51,171 bases of DNA, taken from Peptococcaceae bacterium BICA1-8 (GTDB taxonomy: Bacteria > Bacillota > Peptococcia > Peptococcales > BICA1-8). The stretch covers positions 1 through 51,171 of the forward strand of contig JUEF01000076.1 of the NCBI GenBank assembly GCA_000802045.1. The letters are read 5' to 3'. Within the stretch, counting starts at the first letter, position 1; every line of letters starts with the position of its first letter. The notes under the pieces are model-generated. The model was not told the DNA's origin. It saw nothing but the letters and a program-made list of their open reading frames with translations, and made no database searches. This document shows, in pieces, positions 40,312-48,683 of the stretch. The position numbers and the translations under genes are program-made.

Positions 40312-42201
40312 TTGATTGTATTGCAAGGAAAAAATATGACTAAGTCCTATGGGGTTGAAACGATTATTGAAGACGTAAGCTTTATTATCAATGAGGGGGA
40401 AAAAATAGGCTTAGTGGGGCCAAATGGAGCAGGTAAAACAACTTTGTTTCGCTGTTTGACAGGAGAAGAGCAGATGGACAGAGGAGAGGTAACCATGGGC
40501 AATAAATGCACCATGGGCTATCTTGAGCAGATTCCTAGTTACAACTTAGGAACCACCCTAATGGATTGTGTCTTGGATAGCTTTGCCGACGTTTTTCAAA
40601 TGCGTGATCTCCTACGAAGCTTGGAAAAGGAAATGGGGGCGAGGTCAGGTGAGGACCTCGAGAAGCTATTAGAGAAATATAGTCTTTTAACCCATGAATA
40701 CGAAGCAGCAGGCGGTTTCAGTTGCGAGGCATTTGCTCGGCGCATTATAAAGGGATTAGGGTTTACGGATGAGGACTTAAATAGGGATGTTAATACCTTT
40801 AGCGGGGGGGGGAAAACCAGAGCTGGCTTAGCCCGGCTTTTGGTACGGGAGCCAGATTTACTGCTTTTAGATGAGCCTACAAATCATTTGGACTTACAAG
40901 CTTTAGAATGGCTGGAGTCATTTCTTAAGAGTTATCGGGGTGCGGTATTTTTAATATCCCATGACCGTTATTTTCTTGATGAGGTAGTGAGTAAAGTCTT
41001 TGAGCTAGATAATAAACAATTAAAATCCTTCGCTGGTAACTACAGTAAGTATTTAGTATTAAAAAAAGAATACGAACTAGCTCAAGCCAGGGCTTATGAA
41101 AAGCAGCAGAAGGAAATTCAAAAAATAGAAGAGTATATATTGAAATATAAGGCAGGGATAAAGTCCAAACAAGCCAGGGGTAGAGCTAGTCAATTATCTA
41201 GACTTGAAAGAGTTGAAAAGCTCCCAGACCAAAATTCTTTTGAACTTAAAGCTGGTGCACTAGGAGAAACGGGAGATATTGTTCTGCAGGCAGTAGAGTT
41301 AGAGATGGCTTATGAAGAGACGAAACTTTTTTCCAGGCTTAACGTCAATATATATAAAGGGGAAAAGGTGGCTTTAATAGGCAGTAATGGTACAGGCAAA
41401 TCAACTATTTTAAAGCTGGCGACAGGCGGGCTTTTACCTAAACAAGGGCAAGTTACTTTAGGTTCCCGGGTAAAGATGGGATATTTTGACCAGGAGCATA
41501 GAAACCTGGATAAAAACAAAAGGGTTATCGATGAAATTATGGATAATTACGCCTTGAATGAAGGACAAGCCCGGAACAAACTGGCTCAGGTCCTTTTTCA
41601 AGGGGATGATGTTTTTAAAAGAGTGGCTGATTTAAGTGGGGGTGAGAAAGGCCGATTATCTATCTTAAAGATTATTCTTGATGAACCAAACTTTTTAATC
41701 TTAGATGAGCCAACTAATCACCTAGATATTTCTTCTCAAGAAGCTGTTGAGGATTTCTTAAGCGATTTTCCCGGTACACTTTTGATTGTTTCCCATGATA
41801 GGTTTCTATTAGATAAGATTACCCAGCGAACATTAGAATTAGAAAAAGGAATATTGCACAATTACTTAGGCAGCTATTCCTATTACAGAGAAAAAAAGGA
41901 TGAAATTCAGCGGCTTAAGGATGAGGGACAAAATCAGAAAGCAAAGGTGACTGTGAAAGTCCAGGAGAAACCAAAAATCAATAAATCCAAGCTTAGAGAA
42001 GAAATTAAGGCTTTGGAGGAAAAAATTCAGACCTTAGAGGAGTACAAAGAAAGTCTAAGTATAGAGCTAGCTGATCCTAATACCTATCAGGACGAAGAAA
42101 AAAGCAGAGAAAAAGTAGCAGAGTTTAAAAGAACAGAAGAAGAGCTGCCAATGTTATATGAAAAATGGGAAGCACTTTGTATTTTGCTGGAAGAGGCATG
42201 A
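40312..42201 (+). CDS. ABC-F family ribosome-associated ATPase (YdiF/Uup-like)
   Basis: A 629-residue protein with two ABC ATPase domains and no TM segments. Domain 1 has GPNGAGKTT, FSGGGKTRAGLARLL and LLLLDEPTNHLD; domain 2 has GSNGTGKST, LSGGEKGRLSILKII and FLILDEPTNHLD. The linker (about residues 250-320) is the ABC-F interdomain segment, and the last 75 residues form a charged coiled coil (EEIKALEEKIQTLEEYKESL). ABC-F proteins bind the ribosomal E site and relieve translation stalls; some give antibiotic resistance. The C-terminal coiled coil suits the YdiF/Uup group. The start is TTG 40312 (MIVLQGKNMTKSYG) after GGGGTGG; the upstream in-frame extension lies in repeat DNA. Confidence 0.93.
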   Translation: MIVLQGKNMTKSYGVETIIEDVSFIINEGEKIGLVGPNGAGKTTLFRCLTGEEQMDRGEVTMGNKCTMGYLEQIPSYNLGTTLMDCVLDSFADVFQMRDLLRSLEKEMGARSGEDLEKLLEKYSLLTHEYEAAGGFSCEAFARRIIKGLGFTDEDLNRDVNTFSGGGKTRAGLARLLVREPDLLLLDEPTNHLDLQALEWLESFLKSYRGAVFLISHDRYFLDEVVSKVFELDNKQLKSFAGNYSKYLVLKKEYELAQARAYEKQQKEIQKIEEYILKYKAGIKSKQARGRASQLSRLERVEKLPDQNSFELKAGALGETGDIVLQAVELEMAYEETKLFSRLNVNIYKGEKVALIGSNGTGKSTILKLATGGLLPKQGQVTLGSRVKMGYFDQEHRNLDKNKRVIDEIMDNYALNEGQARNKLAQVLFQGDDVFKRVADLSGGEKGRLSILKIILDEPNFLILDEPTNHLDISSQEAVEDFLSDFPGTLLIVSHDRFLLDKITQRTLELEKGILHNYLGSYSYYREKKDEIQRLKDEGQNQKAKVTVKVQEKPKINKSKLREEIKALEEKIQTLEEYKESLSIELADPNTYQDEEKSREKVAEFKRTEEELPMLYEKWEALCILLEEA

Positions 42202-42275
42202 TTTTAAATTCAGAGCAGCGGGATGCAAAAAGAGTGTGCCCAGTGTTCAGTGACCGGTGTTCAGTGCTCGGGAAT

Positions 42276-42337
42276 GACAGTACTTCTGGGATAGAATTTT
42301 GCGTCTGACAATACTTCTGGGTGAATATAGTGCGTCT
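42276..42337. repeat. Two tandem copies of a 31-bp unit
   Basis: 42276-42306 and 42307-42337 both run GACA(G/A)TACTTCTGGG ... GCGTCT and differ at about seven positions. They are exactly adjacent, which indicates an old tandem duplication. Confidence 0.7.
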
Positions 42338-42373
42338 GACACGAGCATTGCATGTCTATTGCTATGTTGCTGT

Positions 42374-42450
42374 GTCATCCTGAGGAAGGTACGACCGAAG
42401 GATCTGAGTCTTAAAGAGTACGTAGATCCTTCGTTATCGCTCAGGATGAC
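42374..42450. repeat. REP-like long hairpin repeat
   Basis: Outer arms GTCATCCTGAG / CTCAGGATGAC and inner arms CGAAGGATCT / AGATCCTTCG are each perfect and could fold into a two-part hairpin. The words GTCATCCTGAG and GAAGGATCT are typical of REP-like elements known from many bacterial genomes. Confidence 0.75.
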
Positions 42451-42532
42451 GGGGATGCTTTCGTTCATAGTGGTGTGGGCAACACATGACAATTCTGAAC
42501 TGAACATGGTAGATAATAGACGATAGAATTTT

Positions 42533-42560
42533 ACTAGCCACTAGCCACTAGCCACTAAAT
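42533..42560. repeat. 7-bp tandem repeat (ACTAGCC x3-4)
   Basis: ACTAGCC is repeated three times in perfect tandem and followed by ACTAAATACTAG, ending at the AGGAGG ribosome site of the next gene. Same family as 20513-20544 and 27158-27232. Confidence 0.75.
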
Positions 42561-42575
42561 ACTAGGAGGATTATT

Positions 42576-42893
42576 ATGGAGGATACTTTTCCCCGAGTAG
42601 ATGATGGGAATTTTAATGAGGTCATTTCCTTGTATGAGAAAGTATTAATAGTATTTTCTTCGCCAAGCTGTGGGAGATGCATTATTGCTAAAGAAAATCT
42701 AAAGGATATACTTCCTAACTTTAAGAATATGGTAGTATTTGAATGCAAAGTTGAAGCTGCACCAAATACTGTAGAAGAATATAAAATTACCAGTGTTCCA
42801 CAAATAAAGCTTTTTATAAAGGGTGAACCGACATACACAGCTTTTGGTATTAGGGACTCACAGGACTTATATTATGATTTAAAAATGAATTAA
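42576..42893 (+). CDS. Thioredoxin-like protein (CGRC active site)
   Basis: A 105-residue thioredoxin-fold protein. LIVFSSPSCGRCIIAKENL near residue 27 carries the redox pair as CGRC instead of CGPC. YKITSVPQIKLFIKGEPTYTAFG contains the conserved cis-proline (VPQ) followed by the strand and Gly-Glu turn of thioredoxins. Activity as a disulfide reductase is likely, but the changed dipeptide would alter its redox potential. No signal peptide. TAGGAGG precedes ATG 42576. A lipoprotein gene follows after about 60 nt. Confidence 0.85.
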   Translation: MEDTFPRVDDGNFNEVISLYEKVLIVFSSPSCGRCIIAKENLKDILPNFKNMVVFECKVEAAPNTVEEYKITSVPQIKLFIKGEPTYTAFGIRDSQDLYYDLKMN

Positions 42894-42953
42894 TAGACCC
42901 ATGGAATTAATAAAAATAACTGGAGAAATATTGAAAAAAAGGGGGGAAATGAA

Positions 42954-43406
42954 ATGAAAAAGAATGTACTAGTTGCACTACTATTATTTTTAATTATGAG
43001 TCTCATAATTGGATGCGCCAGCCCTAAAGAGGAGCCCAAAACTCTGGAACCGGAGGAGATTGCTGAGGAGGAGTATCAGGGCTTTGAAAACGAAGCTATA
43101 AAGATCGCCAAAGTATTTGTTGTGGCAACTCAAGGGGATAAAGAGAAAATAAAAGAGCTGAGCTTTTCTACTTTGCTTAAAGATATTGAACAGAAAAATT
43201 GGAGTATTATGCTTGTTGAGGAAATAAAAATAAAACCGGAGACCTTTGAGGCTACTACGGAAAAGCTGGGAGAGAAGCAGGTTTTGATTCGCCTTTTCTA
43301 CGAAGGAGATATGAATATGGAGGGTGAAATTATTCCTGTTAAATTGTCTAGTAAAATTGGAGTAATTGAACAAGATGGGAAGCCGGTAGTTTTTTCAGCA
43401 GAATAG
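42954..43406 (+). CDS. Lipoprotein of unknown function
   Basis: A 150-residue protein with a lipoprotein signal: MKKN, hydrophobic LVALLLFLIMSL and lipobox LIIGC, so Cys21 would be lipid-modified after cleavage. The mature part has an acidic linker (EEPKTLEPEEIAEEEYQ) and then a folded domain of about 100 residues with alternating strands, of the general shape of the NTF2-like or DUF-type lipoproteins. I recognise no specific family. GGGGGGAAATGA ribosome site. It is followed by a terminator. Confidence 0.75.
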   Translation: MKKNVLVALLLFLIMSLIIGCASPKEEPKTLEPEEIAEEEYQGFENEAIKIAKVFVVATQGDKEKIKELSFSTLLKDIEQKNWSIMLVEEIKIKPETFEATTEKLGEKQVLIRLFYEGDMNMEGEIIPVKLSSKIGVIEQDGKPVVFSAE

Positions 43407-43451
43407 TGGACTTCAAACCGTCCCTGAAATTGCTTAATATATAATTCAAAG

Positions 43452-43477
43452 AACCTGCTTAAAAAGCGGGTTTTTTT
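43452..43477 (+). terminator. Rho-independent terminator after the lipoprotein gene
   Basis: AACCTGCTT / AAGCGGGTT (one mismatch/G-U) with a 3-nt loop, followed by a run of Ts. Confidence 0.8.
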
Positions 43478-43538
43478 GCAACCTTTTTTCCACTTTGGTA
43501 GTCAAACAAGTAGTAGAAGAGATTAAGGAGGCCTTTCA

Positions 43539-44081
43539 TTGACAGAAGAAATATTAATTAAAAACTTAAAGAAAGGTCAAGAAGAAGCTTTTTCCCACAT
43601 TATTGATACATACGGAGATAAAATCTTACAGACTGCATATTTTTATTTGAGAAATAGGGAGCTAGCCCAAGATATTTGCCAGGAAGTTTTACTAACTGTT
43701 TTTAAGGAAATAAAAAACTTCAAGGGGGAATCTTCCCTTTATACTTGGATTTATAGGATTACTATCAATAAGTGTTATGATTTTTCTAAGCTTAAGAAAA
43801 ACCAGCATGAAAAATTAATTGATATGGGGACTGTTACAGAAAAGGATATAGGTCAACCAACTGATGAACAGGTTTTAAAGAAACTTGAACAAGAGAGTAT
43901 CCGCAAGGCAATTCAAAAACTGGACTTTACATATCGGGAAGTGATATTCCTCTTTTACTATCAACGCTTAAAGATTGAAGAAATGGCTGAAATTCTTAAT
44001 TGTCAACCAGGTACAATAAAAAGCAGGTTATCTAGGGGACGGGAAAGATTAAAGCAAATTCTGGTTGAGGAGGTTTTATGA
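43539..44081 (+). CDS. ECF-type RNA polymerase sigma factor
   Basis: A 180-residue extracytoplasmic-function sigma factor. Region 2: LQTAYFYLRNRELAQDICQEVLLTVFKEIKNF ... SLYTWIYRITINKCYDF, including the -10 recognition helix. Region 4: LDFTYREVIFLFYYQRLKIEEMAEILNCQPGTIKSRLSRGRERLKQIL, with the -35 recognition helix-turn-helix. There is no region 3, as expected for the ECF group. The start is TTG 43539 after AAGGAGGCC. The next gene starts 1 nt after the stop codon and probably encodes its membrane-bound regulator. The target promoters are unknown. Confidence 0.93.
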   Translation: MTEEILIKNLKKGQEEAFSHIIDTYGDKILQTAYFYLRNRELAQDICQEVLLTVFKEIKNFKGESSLYTWIYRITINKCYDFSKLKKNQHEKLIDMGTVTEKDIGQPTDEQVLKKLEQESIRKAIQKLDFTYREVIFLFYYQRLKIEEMAEILNCQPGTIKSRLSRGRERLKQILVEEVL

Positions 44082-44082
44082 A

Positions 44083-44415
44083 ATGACAGAAAAGCTCGAA
44101 CAACAAAAAAACCTTGATGAACTTATAGAAGATTGTTTCATAGCCGATTTTTCCGATATTAAGCTAAGTGAGTTAGAAAAAAAACAGATGAAATTAAAGC
44201 TGCCCAAAAAGTGGTGGCAGAAAACAATAGAAATATCCTGGGGTAAAGCTTTGGCCGCTTGTGTTGTTGGTGTAGTTTTATATGGCTATGTACTGGCTCA
44301 ATTAGTCTGGGTATCACCCCAGGACCTTGAGGCTAACAAGCTCAATGAATTTTATATTGAACAAAAAATTGGTGAACAGGTTGTTCGGATTAGTCTTAAT
44401 TCCCATGGGAGGTAA
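44083..44415 (+). CDS. Putative membrane anti-sigma factor
   Basis: A 110-residue protein. An N-terminal cytoplasmic region of about 55 residues is rich in Glu and Lys (LDELIEDCFIADFSDIKLSELEKKQMKLKLPKKW). One TM helix follows (LAACVVGVVLYGYVLAQLVWV), and then a short external tail. Its place right after an ECF sigma gene (GAGGAGG overlapping the sigma stop, ATG 44083) is the classical location for an anti-sigma factor. No HxxxCxxC zinc motif is seen, and I could not match it to a known anti-sigma family, so the role rests on context and topology. Confidence 0.65.
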   Translation: MTEKLEQQKNLDELIEDCFIADFSDIKLSELEKKQMKLKLPKKWWQKTIEISWGKALAACVVGVVLYGYVLAQLVWVSPQDLEANKLNEFYIEQKIGEQVVRISLNSHGR

Positions 44416-44421
44416 ATAGCT

Positions 44422-46602
44422 ATGGCTAAATTTAAAGTAAAAATAATAAATATGGTTTTAATAATATTGCTGATTCTTCTGGGGACATATTTTTTATTGC
44501 CCAACCTGCTCTTTAGTATGGCCAGATCCTATGCTGACGAGCCGGAACAAAAAGAAAGAGCCCAAATTCTCTACCAGCGGATTGTCGAATATTTCCCCAA
44601 AAGCTATTCTGCACCGGAGGCATTGTATTGGCTGGCGTTGAGTATTGAACCCCCTTCCTATGGAAGTTTTAGTGGGGGTGGGATAATTATTACCAGACAT
44701 ATGACAACATCCTCTATGAATCAGATGGAAGGAGTAGGTATTGATGTTGCTATTAATTCCTATAAAACTTTACTAGAAAAATACCCAAACTCCCAATATG
44801 CAGAATTTGTACCTCTGCGCTTAGGTGAGCTTTATTATAACCTAGGGCGGTTTGACGATGCTGAGAAATATTTGCTCCAAGGATTAAAAAATGATAATAA
44901 GCGGAAGTTTATCTCTTCTGAGTGCAATTATAAGCTAATTGAATTATATCTGAAAATCCATCAATCTGAAAAAGCTCTGGAGATGGTTCACTTATATCGG
45001 ACTAATAACCCTAACAGTATGGTCTCTAATCTATATTTGTTAGAGGGGGATGCCTATAGGAAGTTAGGGGAATATAAAAAGGCCGAAGCTACCTATAATA
45101 AGGTCTTAGATAATCTACCCAAAGAGTTGCCCAAAGAAGATTTTAAGGCTAACCGGGACTTTCTTAAAGAAGAAGTAGATGCAAGACTAATTAAGAATAA
45201 GCTGGCTGAGGAAAATAATGAGAACGAAAAAGGTGTTATAAAAGGGACTGTGACTAGAGAGGGTGCTCCTTTAGAAAGGGTGCAAATTTTCCTAATAGAT
45301 GAAAACAGGGCAAGAGAAGGATTTTCAACCCATGAATTTCAGGACGCTCCTTATGTTTTTACTGATTTATGGGGTAGGTTTGAATTAACCGGAATTATTC
45401 CAGGCAGCTACAGCTTGGGGCTAGGCCTCCCAAAGTCATATTTAGACGGCTATACACTAGTACCTCGTCCCGATGCCAAGTTTGACATTAGTGTAGGTGA
45501 TGAGATAACAACAAGTTATCAATTAGTACCATTAATTAAGACCTTAGAGCCTCAAAAGGGAAGCTATTTAGAATTAGATTCCTTAACCTTTAGCTGGGAG
45601 TCGGTAGTTGAGGCGGCATATTACCAGTTGGAAATGGGTAGTATTCAAAGACGTGAAAATGGGGTAGGTTATGGCAGCAGTGTAGTTAAAGATAAAATCA
45701 ACTCAAATAAAATTACCCTAACTCAAGCTGACCTTGCCCAATCTAAAGGTATAAGCTTTGATGATGAAGGGGTTATCCCCTCATCCCTGTTTGGCATAGT
45801 ATTTCCCGGTGGAGAGTTTGTCTGGAATATTAAAGCCTTTGATAAGAATGATAATTATTTAGGTGAAAGCTCCGGATATCAATTCCACATTGATAAAGAA
45901 AAGTTATCGACATTTTTCACTGCGGATGAAGGGCTAACAGATGGTGATAGGTTAGTTATGGAAAGAAAGTATGATGAAGCAATCATATGGTATGAAGAGT
46001 ATTTGCTAAACAATTCTTCTAATCTCCATGTTCTAAACATGCTAAGCAATCTTTATAACTATCATAAAGAAGATTGGGAAAAATCAAAGGATTATTATGA
46101 GCTGTTGTATAGTCTAACTAATTCGCAAATGTATTTGGAGAGAATAGCCTTAAGTCTCTATCATGCAGGGCAGTATCAAGATGCCATTCCGTATTTGAAG
46201 AAAGTTGTTGAAGAGCATAAAGGTAATTGGTATTTTCTAAATAGCTTAGGGCGAAGTTATATAATTAATGGTGATTTAGAACAAGGGGAAAGATACCTAG
46301 CGGACTCAGTGGCAACAGGACAGTGTTCTAGAATTGACCTAGTGATCTTAAAAGCATCCCAAGGAAAATGGCAGGAAGCCTATAGCATATTGCACAAGCT
46401 TGATAATAAGTATCTTAATAATTTTGCCCCACTGGAATTGATTCTCAAGGATTTAACTCAGGAAAAAGTGATAGCTCCTATCGGCTGGCAGGAATTTTTG
46501 TTGGAATTAATTAAGAATCCAAAGGTAACAAAAGAAATAGATAAACAGTGGGATAATCCTAAATTTAATGAACTAGCCCGGATTTTTGGTAAAAGTATTT
46601 AA
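44422..46602 (+). CDS. Membrane-anchored TPR protein with carboxypeptidase-regulatory-like domain
   Basis: A 726-residue protein. A single N-terminal TM/signal anchor (VLIILLILLGTYFLLPNLLF) suggests that the body lies outside the membrane. TPR repeats occupy about 35-240 (YFPKSYSAPEALYWLA, NSQYAEFVPLRLGELYYNLGRFDDAEKYL, KLGEYKKAEATYNKVL). A carboxypeptidase-regulatory-like beta-sandwich spans about 270-345 (KGTVTREGAPLERVQIFLID, GRFELTGIIPGSYSLGL). A second beta domain of about 100 residues follows (SLTFSWESVVEAAYYQLEM), then more TPRs at 510-650. It shares an operon with the sigma factor. It may scaffold an envelope complex or sense cell-wall state; no enzyme motif is visible. Confidence 0.8.
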   Translation: MAKFKVKIINMVLIILLILLGTYFLLPNLLFSMARSYADEPEQKERAQILYQRIVEYFPKSYSAPEALYWLALSIEPPSYGSFSGGGIIITRHMTTSSMNQMEGVGIDVAINSYKTLLEKYPNSQYAEFVPLRLGELYYNLGRFDDAEKYLLQGLKNDNKRKFISSECNYKLIELYLKIHQSEKALEMVHLYRTNNPNSMVSNLYLLEGDAYRKLGEYKKAEATYNKVLDNLPKELPKEDFKANRDFLKEEVDARLIKNKLAEENNENEKGVIKGTVTREGAPLERVQIFLIDENRAREGFSTHEFQDAPYVFTDLWGRFELTGIIPGSYSLGLGLPKSYLDGYTLVPRPDAKFDISVGDEITTSYQLVPLIKTLEPQKGSYLELDSLTFSWESVVEAAYYQLEMGSIQRRENGVGYGSSVVKDKINSNKITLTQADLAQSKGISFDDEGVIPSSLFGIVFPGGEFVWNIKAFDKNDNYLGESSGYQFHIDKEKLSTFFTADEGLTDGDRLVMERKYDEAIIWYEEYLLNNSSNLHVLNMLSNLYNYHKEDWEKSKDYYELLYSLTNSQMYLERIALSLYHAGQYQDAIPYLKKVVEEHKGNWYFLNSLGRSYIINGDLEQGERYLADSVATGQCSRIDLVILKASQGKWQEAYSILHKLDNKYLNNFAPLELILKDLTQEKVIAPIGWQEFLLELIKNPKVTKEIDKQWDNPKFNELARIFGKSI

Positions 46603-46720
46603 GTTTAGTTTTAAAGATTTTAAAGGAATTTGTTGAAAACTGTAGAATATTAGTTTTAATTGCAGAGTGGGATAAAGGGGTAGTTATAAAAATAACAGAT
46701 AGCGACTACTTGATATTTGT

Positions 46721-46753
46721 GGGAACCATCTATCCTTGATGTGTTCCCTTTTT
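46721..46753 (+). terminator. Rho-independent terminator after the TPR operon
   Basis: GGGAAC / GTTCCC closed further by CATC / GATG, then TTTTT. The gap 46603-46856 otherwise shows no gene and no riboswitch I recognise. Confidence 0.7.
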
Positions 46754-46856
46754 ATATAGGATAATTTCGGGTATAAATTAGTAACAACGAAGATGATTTT
46801 TGGGGGCGATTTAAATATTTAGGAGTTTATACAATAGATGGAAATCCTTTGATGAT

Positions 46857-48683
46857 TTGCCCCTCCCGGTATTTATTACCGATGAAAACAAGCAGTTCGT
46901 CTTTGCTAATAAAGCGGTTCAAAAGTACTATGGTTATACTACCATGGAATTTCTAAAGTTAACCTTAGACGATTTAGCTGTCAATAAGGCTGACAGCGTA
47001 AAGTATGAAGGGATTTTTTTAACCAGTCTAGTGGTAGGGCAGGGCAGCAGATTTAAAAGAAAACACAAAACAAAATATGGCAGTGTTATTGATGTCGATG
47101 TGGAGTGGACCATCCATGAAAGTGACGGTAAAAAATATACTATTAGCATTATCAAGGATGTAACCATTTATTCCACAATGGGTAATATCGTGCTAAACAA
47201 TAATCAATATGCTGATAATAAATTAATGAGTTTAATTGTCAATACAACTGATTTTTTACTTTTAGTATTAGATAAAAATTATAATATTACTAACTGCAGT
47301 AAGGGTTACCTTAATTTACATAGTGAAGAAGTTATAGGTAGTAGTTTTTTTGAGCTTTATAAAGAGGATATTAATAAAGATCCACGATTACTGCAATTAA
47401 AGATATTAAATACTGATAATCCCATAATGATAATAGAAAATTATAGGCATGTATCCCATCAAGACGAAAGAAAAGAAAAAATTATTGACATTCAGGCCCA
47501 CTATATAGATATAAATGCAAATCAGAAGATTTTAGTATTTCTAAAGGACCGTACCGAATTAATATTCTATCAGGAAAATATTAAGAAAATGGGGGAATTT
47601 AACAGAGGCAGGAACAGACTGATTATTTTGGGAGAAACTATGGCAGGTATTGCCCATGAAATCAATAATCCCTTAACCTCAATATTATTAAATTCCCAAA
47701 TATTAAGTCAGAAGTATCATTCCCCAGAGCTCATGCGAATTACAAAAGATGCTATGCGAATCTCCAAAATAATAAAGAATTTATTAGGATTTTCCCGTCA
47801 GGAACCAAATGTAAAAACAAAGATTAATGTCAAAAATGAAATTGAAGACATTCTACCAATTTTGAACAGCAATATGAGGGACATTAACCTGCAAATAAGG
47901 ATTCCTGACAAAGCGGAGGTTTTTGGAGATCCGGTGGAATTTGGTCAGGTAATTTTAAACATTCTTAAAAACTCAATTGATTCCTTGGAACATGAGGTAG
48001 AAAAAGAAATAATTCTAACAGCCAGGGTAGCTGAAGATACTGTGGAAATTGAGATTTCCGATAACGGACCCGGGATATCTCCCGAAAACATAGAAAAAAT
48101 TTACCAGCCATTTTTCACCACTAAAGATATTGGAAAAGGAACAGGTCTAGGCTTATCTACAGTTTTTTATATTTTAGAAAAAATGAGCGGCGAAATAAGG
48201 GTTGAAAGTGAGGAAAAAATCAGAACAACATTCAGCATTACGTTGCCTTTATACTCTTCTTGTGAGGAAGTACTTGAAAATGAACAGTTTGTCCCCTTCA
48301 GTGGTAAAAAAATAATAATTATTGATGACGACTACTTATTTCTAGAATTCTTGCAGGGTATTTTTAATGAAGAGGAGGCTTTGGTTCTTACAGAAAGTGA
48401 TCCCATTCGAGGAATGTATTTAATATTTGAAAATGAATATGACCTTCTGCTCTTAGATGCAGATATGCCAATTTTTTCGGGAATAGAGATTTATAAGACT
48501 TTAGAGGAGAATGGATATGATGTCAGTAAGATTATCGTCATGTATGATGCTGCTAACGAACAATTAAGATCCATATGTTTATCGGAGTACAGTCAAAAAT
48601 CCATTGAAAAGCCTTTTACTTTAAGCGTTTTAAAGAGGTATCTAAATAAGACGGGAGGTAAAGAGGATGATTTTAATTGTTGA
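46857..48683 (+). CDS. Hybrid sensor histidine kinase with PAS domains and C-terminal receiver
   Basis: A 608-residue soluble kinase. Two PAS domains (about 1-100, LPVFITDENKQFVFANKAV, and 120-240). The dimerisation/phosphoacceptor helix is MAGIAHEINNPLTSILLNSQIL. The ATPase domain has NILKNSIDS (N box), DNGPGISPENIEKIYQPFFTTK (G1/F) and GKGTGLGLSTVFYIL (G2). A receiver domain begins at IIIIDDDYLFLEFL, with phosphoacceptor Asp in LLLLDADMP and Lys in SIEKPF. The kinase type is NtrB-like. The start is TTG 46857 with no good ribosome site; ATG 46838 upstream has one but is out of frame by one base. It overlaps the response-regulator gene by 17 nt. Confidence 0.92.
   Translation: MPLPVFITDENKQFVFANKAVQKYYGYTTMEFLKLTLDDLAVNKADSVKYEGIFLTSLVVGQGSRFKRKHKTKYGSVIDVDVEWTIHESDGKKYTISIIKDVTIYSTMGNIVLNNNQYADNKLMSLIVNTTDFLLLVLDKNYNITNCSKGYLNLHSEEVIGSSFFELYKEDINKDPRLLQLKILNTDNPIMIIENYRHVSHQDERKEKIIDIQAHYIDINANQKILVFLKDRTELIFYQENIKKMGEFNRGRNRLIILGETMAGIAHEINNPLTSILLNSQILSQKYHSPELMRITKDAMRISKIIKNLLGFSRQEPNVKTKINVKNEIEDILPILNSNMRDINLQIRIPDKAEVFGDPVEFGQVILNILKNSIDSLEHEVEKEIILTARVAEDTVEIEISDNGPGISPENIEKIYQPFFTTKDIGKGTGLGLSTVFYILEKMSGEIRVESEEKIRTTFSITLPLYSSCEEVLENEQFVPFSGKKIIIIDDDYLFLEFLQGIFNEEEALVLTESDPIRGMYLIFENEYDLLLLDADMPIFSGIEIYKTLEENGYDVSKIIVMYDAANEQLRSICLSEYSQKSIEKPFTLSVLKRYLNKTGGKEDDFNC

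Larger units (their letters stand above)
42202..42575. other. 374-bp intergenic region made of repeats
   Basis: No gene is supported here. In order it holds GTGTTCAGTG direct repeats (42243-42269), a 31-bp tandem duplication (42276-42337), a REP-like hairpin (42374-42450), a fragment of the ATAGACGATAG family (42511-42527) and a CTAGCCA 7-bp tandem repeat (42533-42560) ending at the ribosome site of the thioredoxin-like gene. Open frames across it on both strands are by-products of the repeats. Confidence 0.7.

Noticed and set aside
42247..42526. Two opposite open frames of 75-86 residues
   Set aside because: They cross the tandem duplication and REP-like hairpin and have no ribosome site; they are repeat by-products.
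46603..46856. Riboswitch ahead of the hybrid kinase gene
   Set aside because: The hairpin at 46721-46753 is a plain terminator; no c-di-GMP or other known aptamer core is visible.
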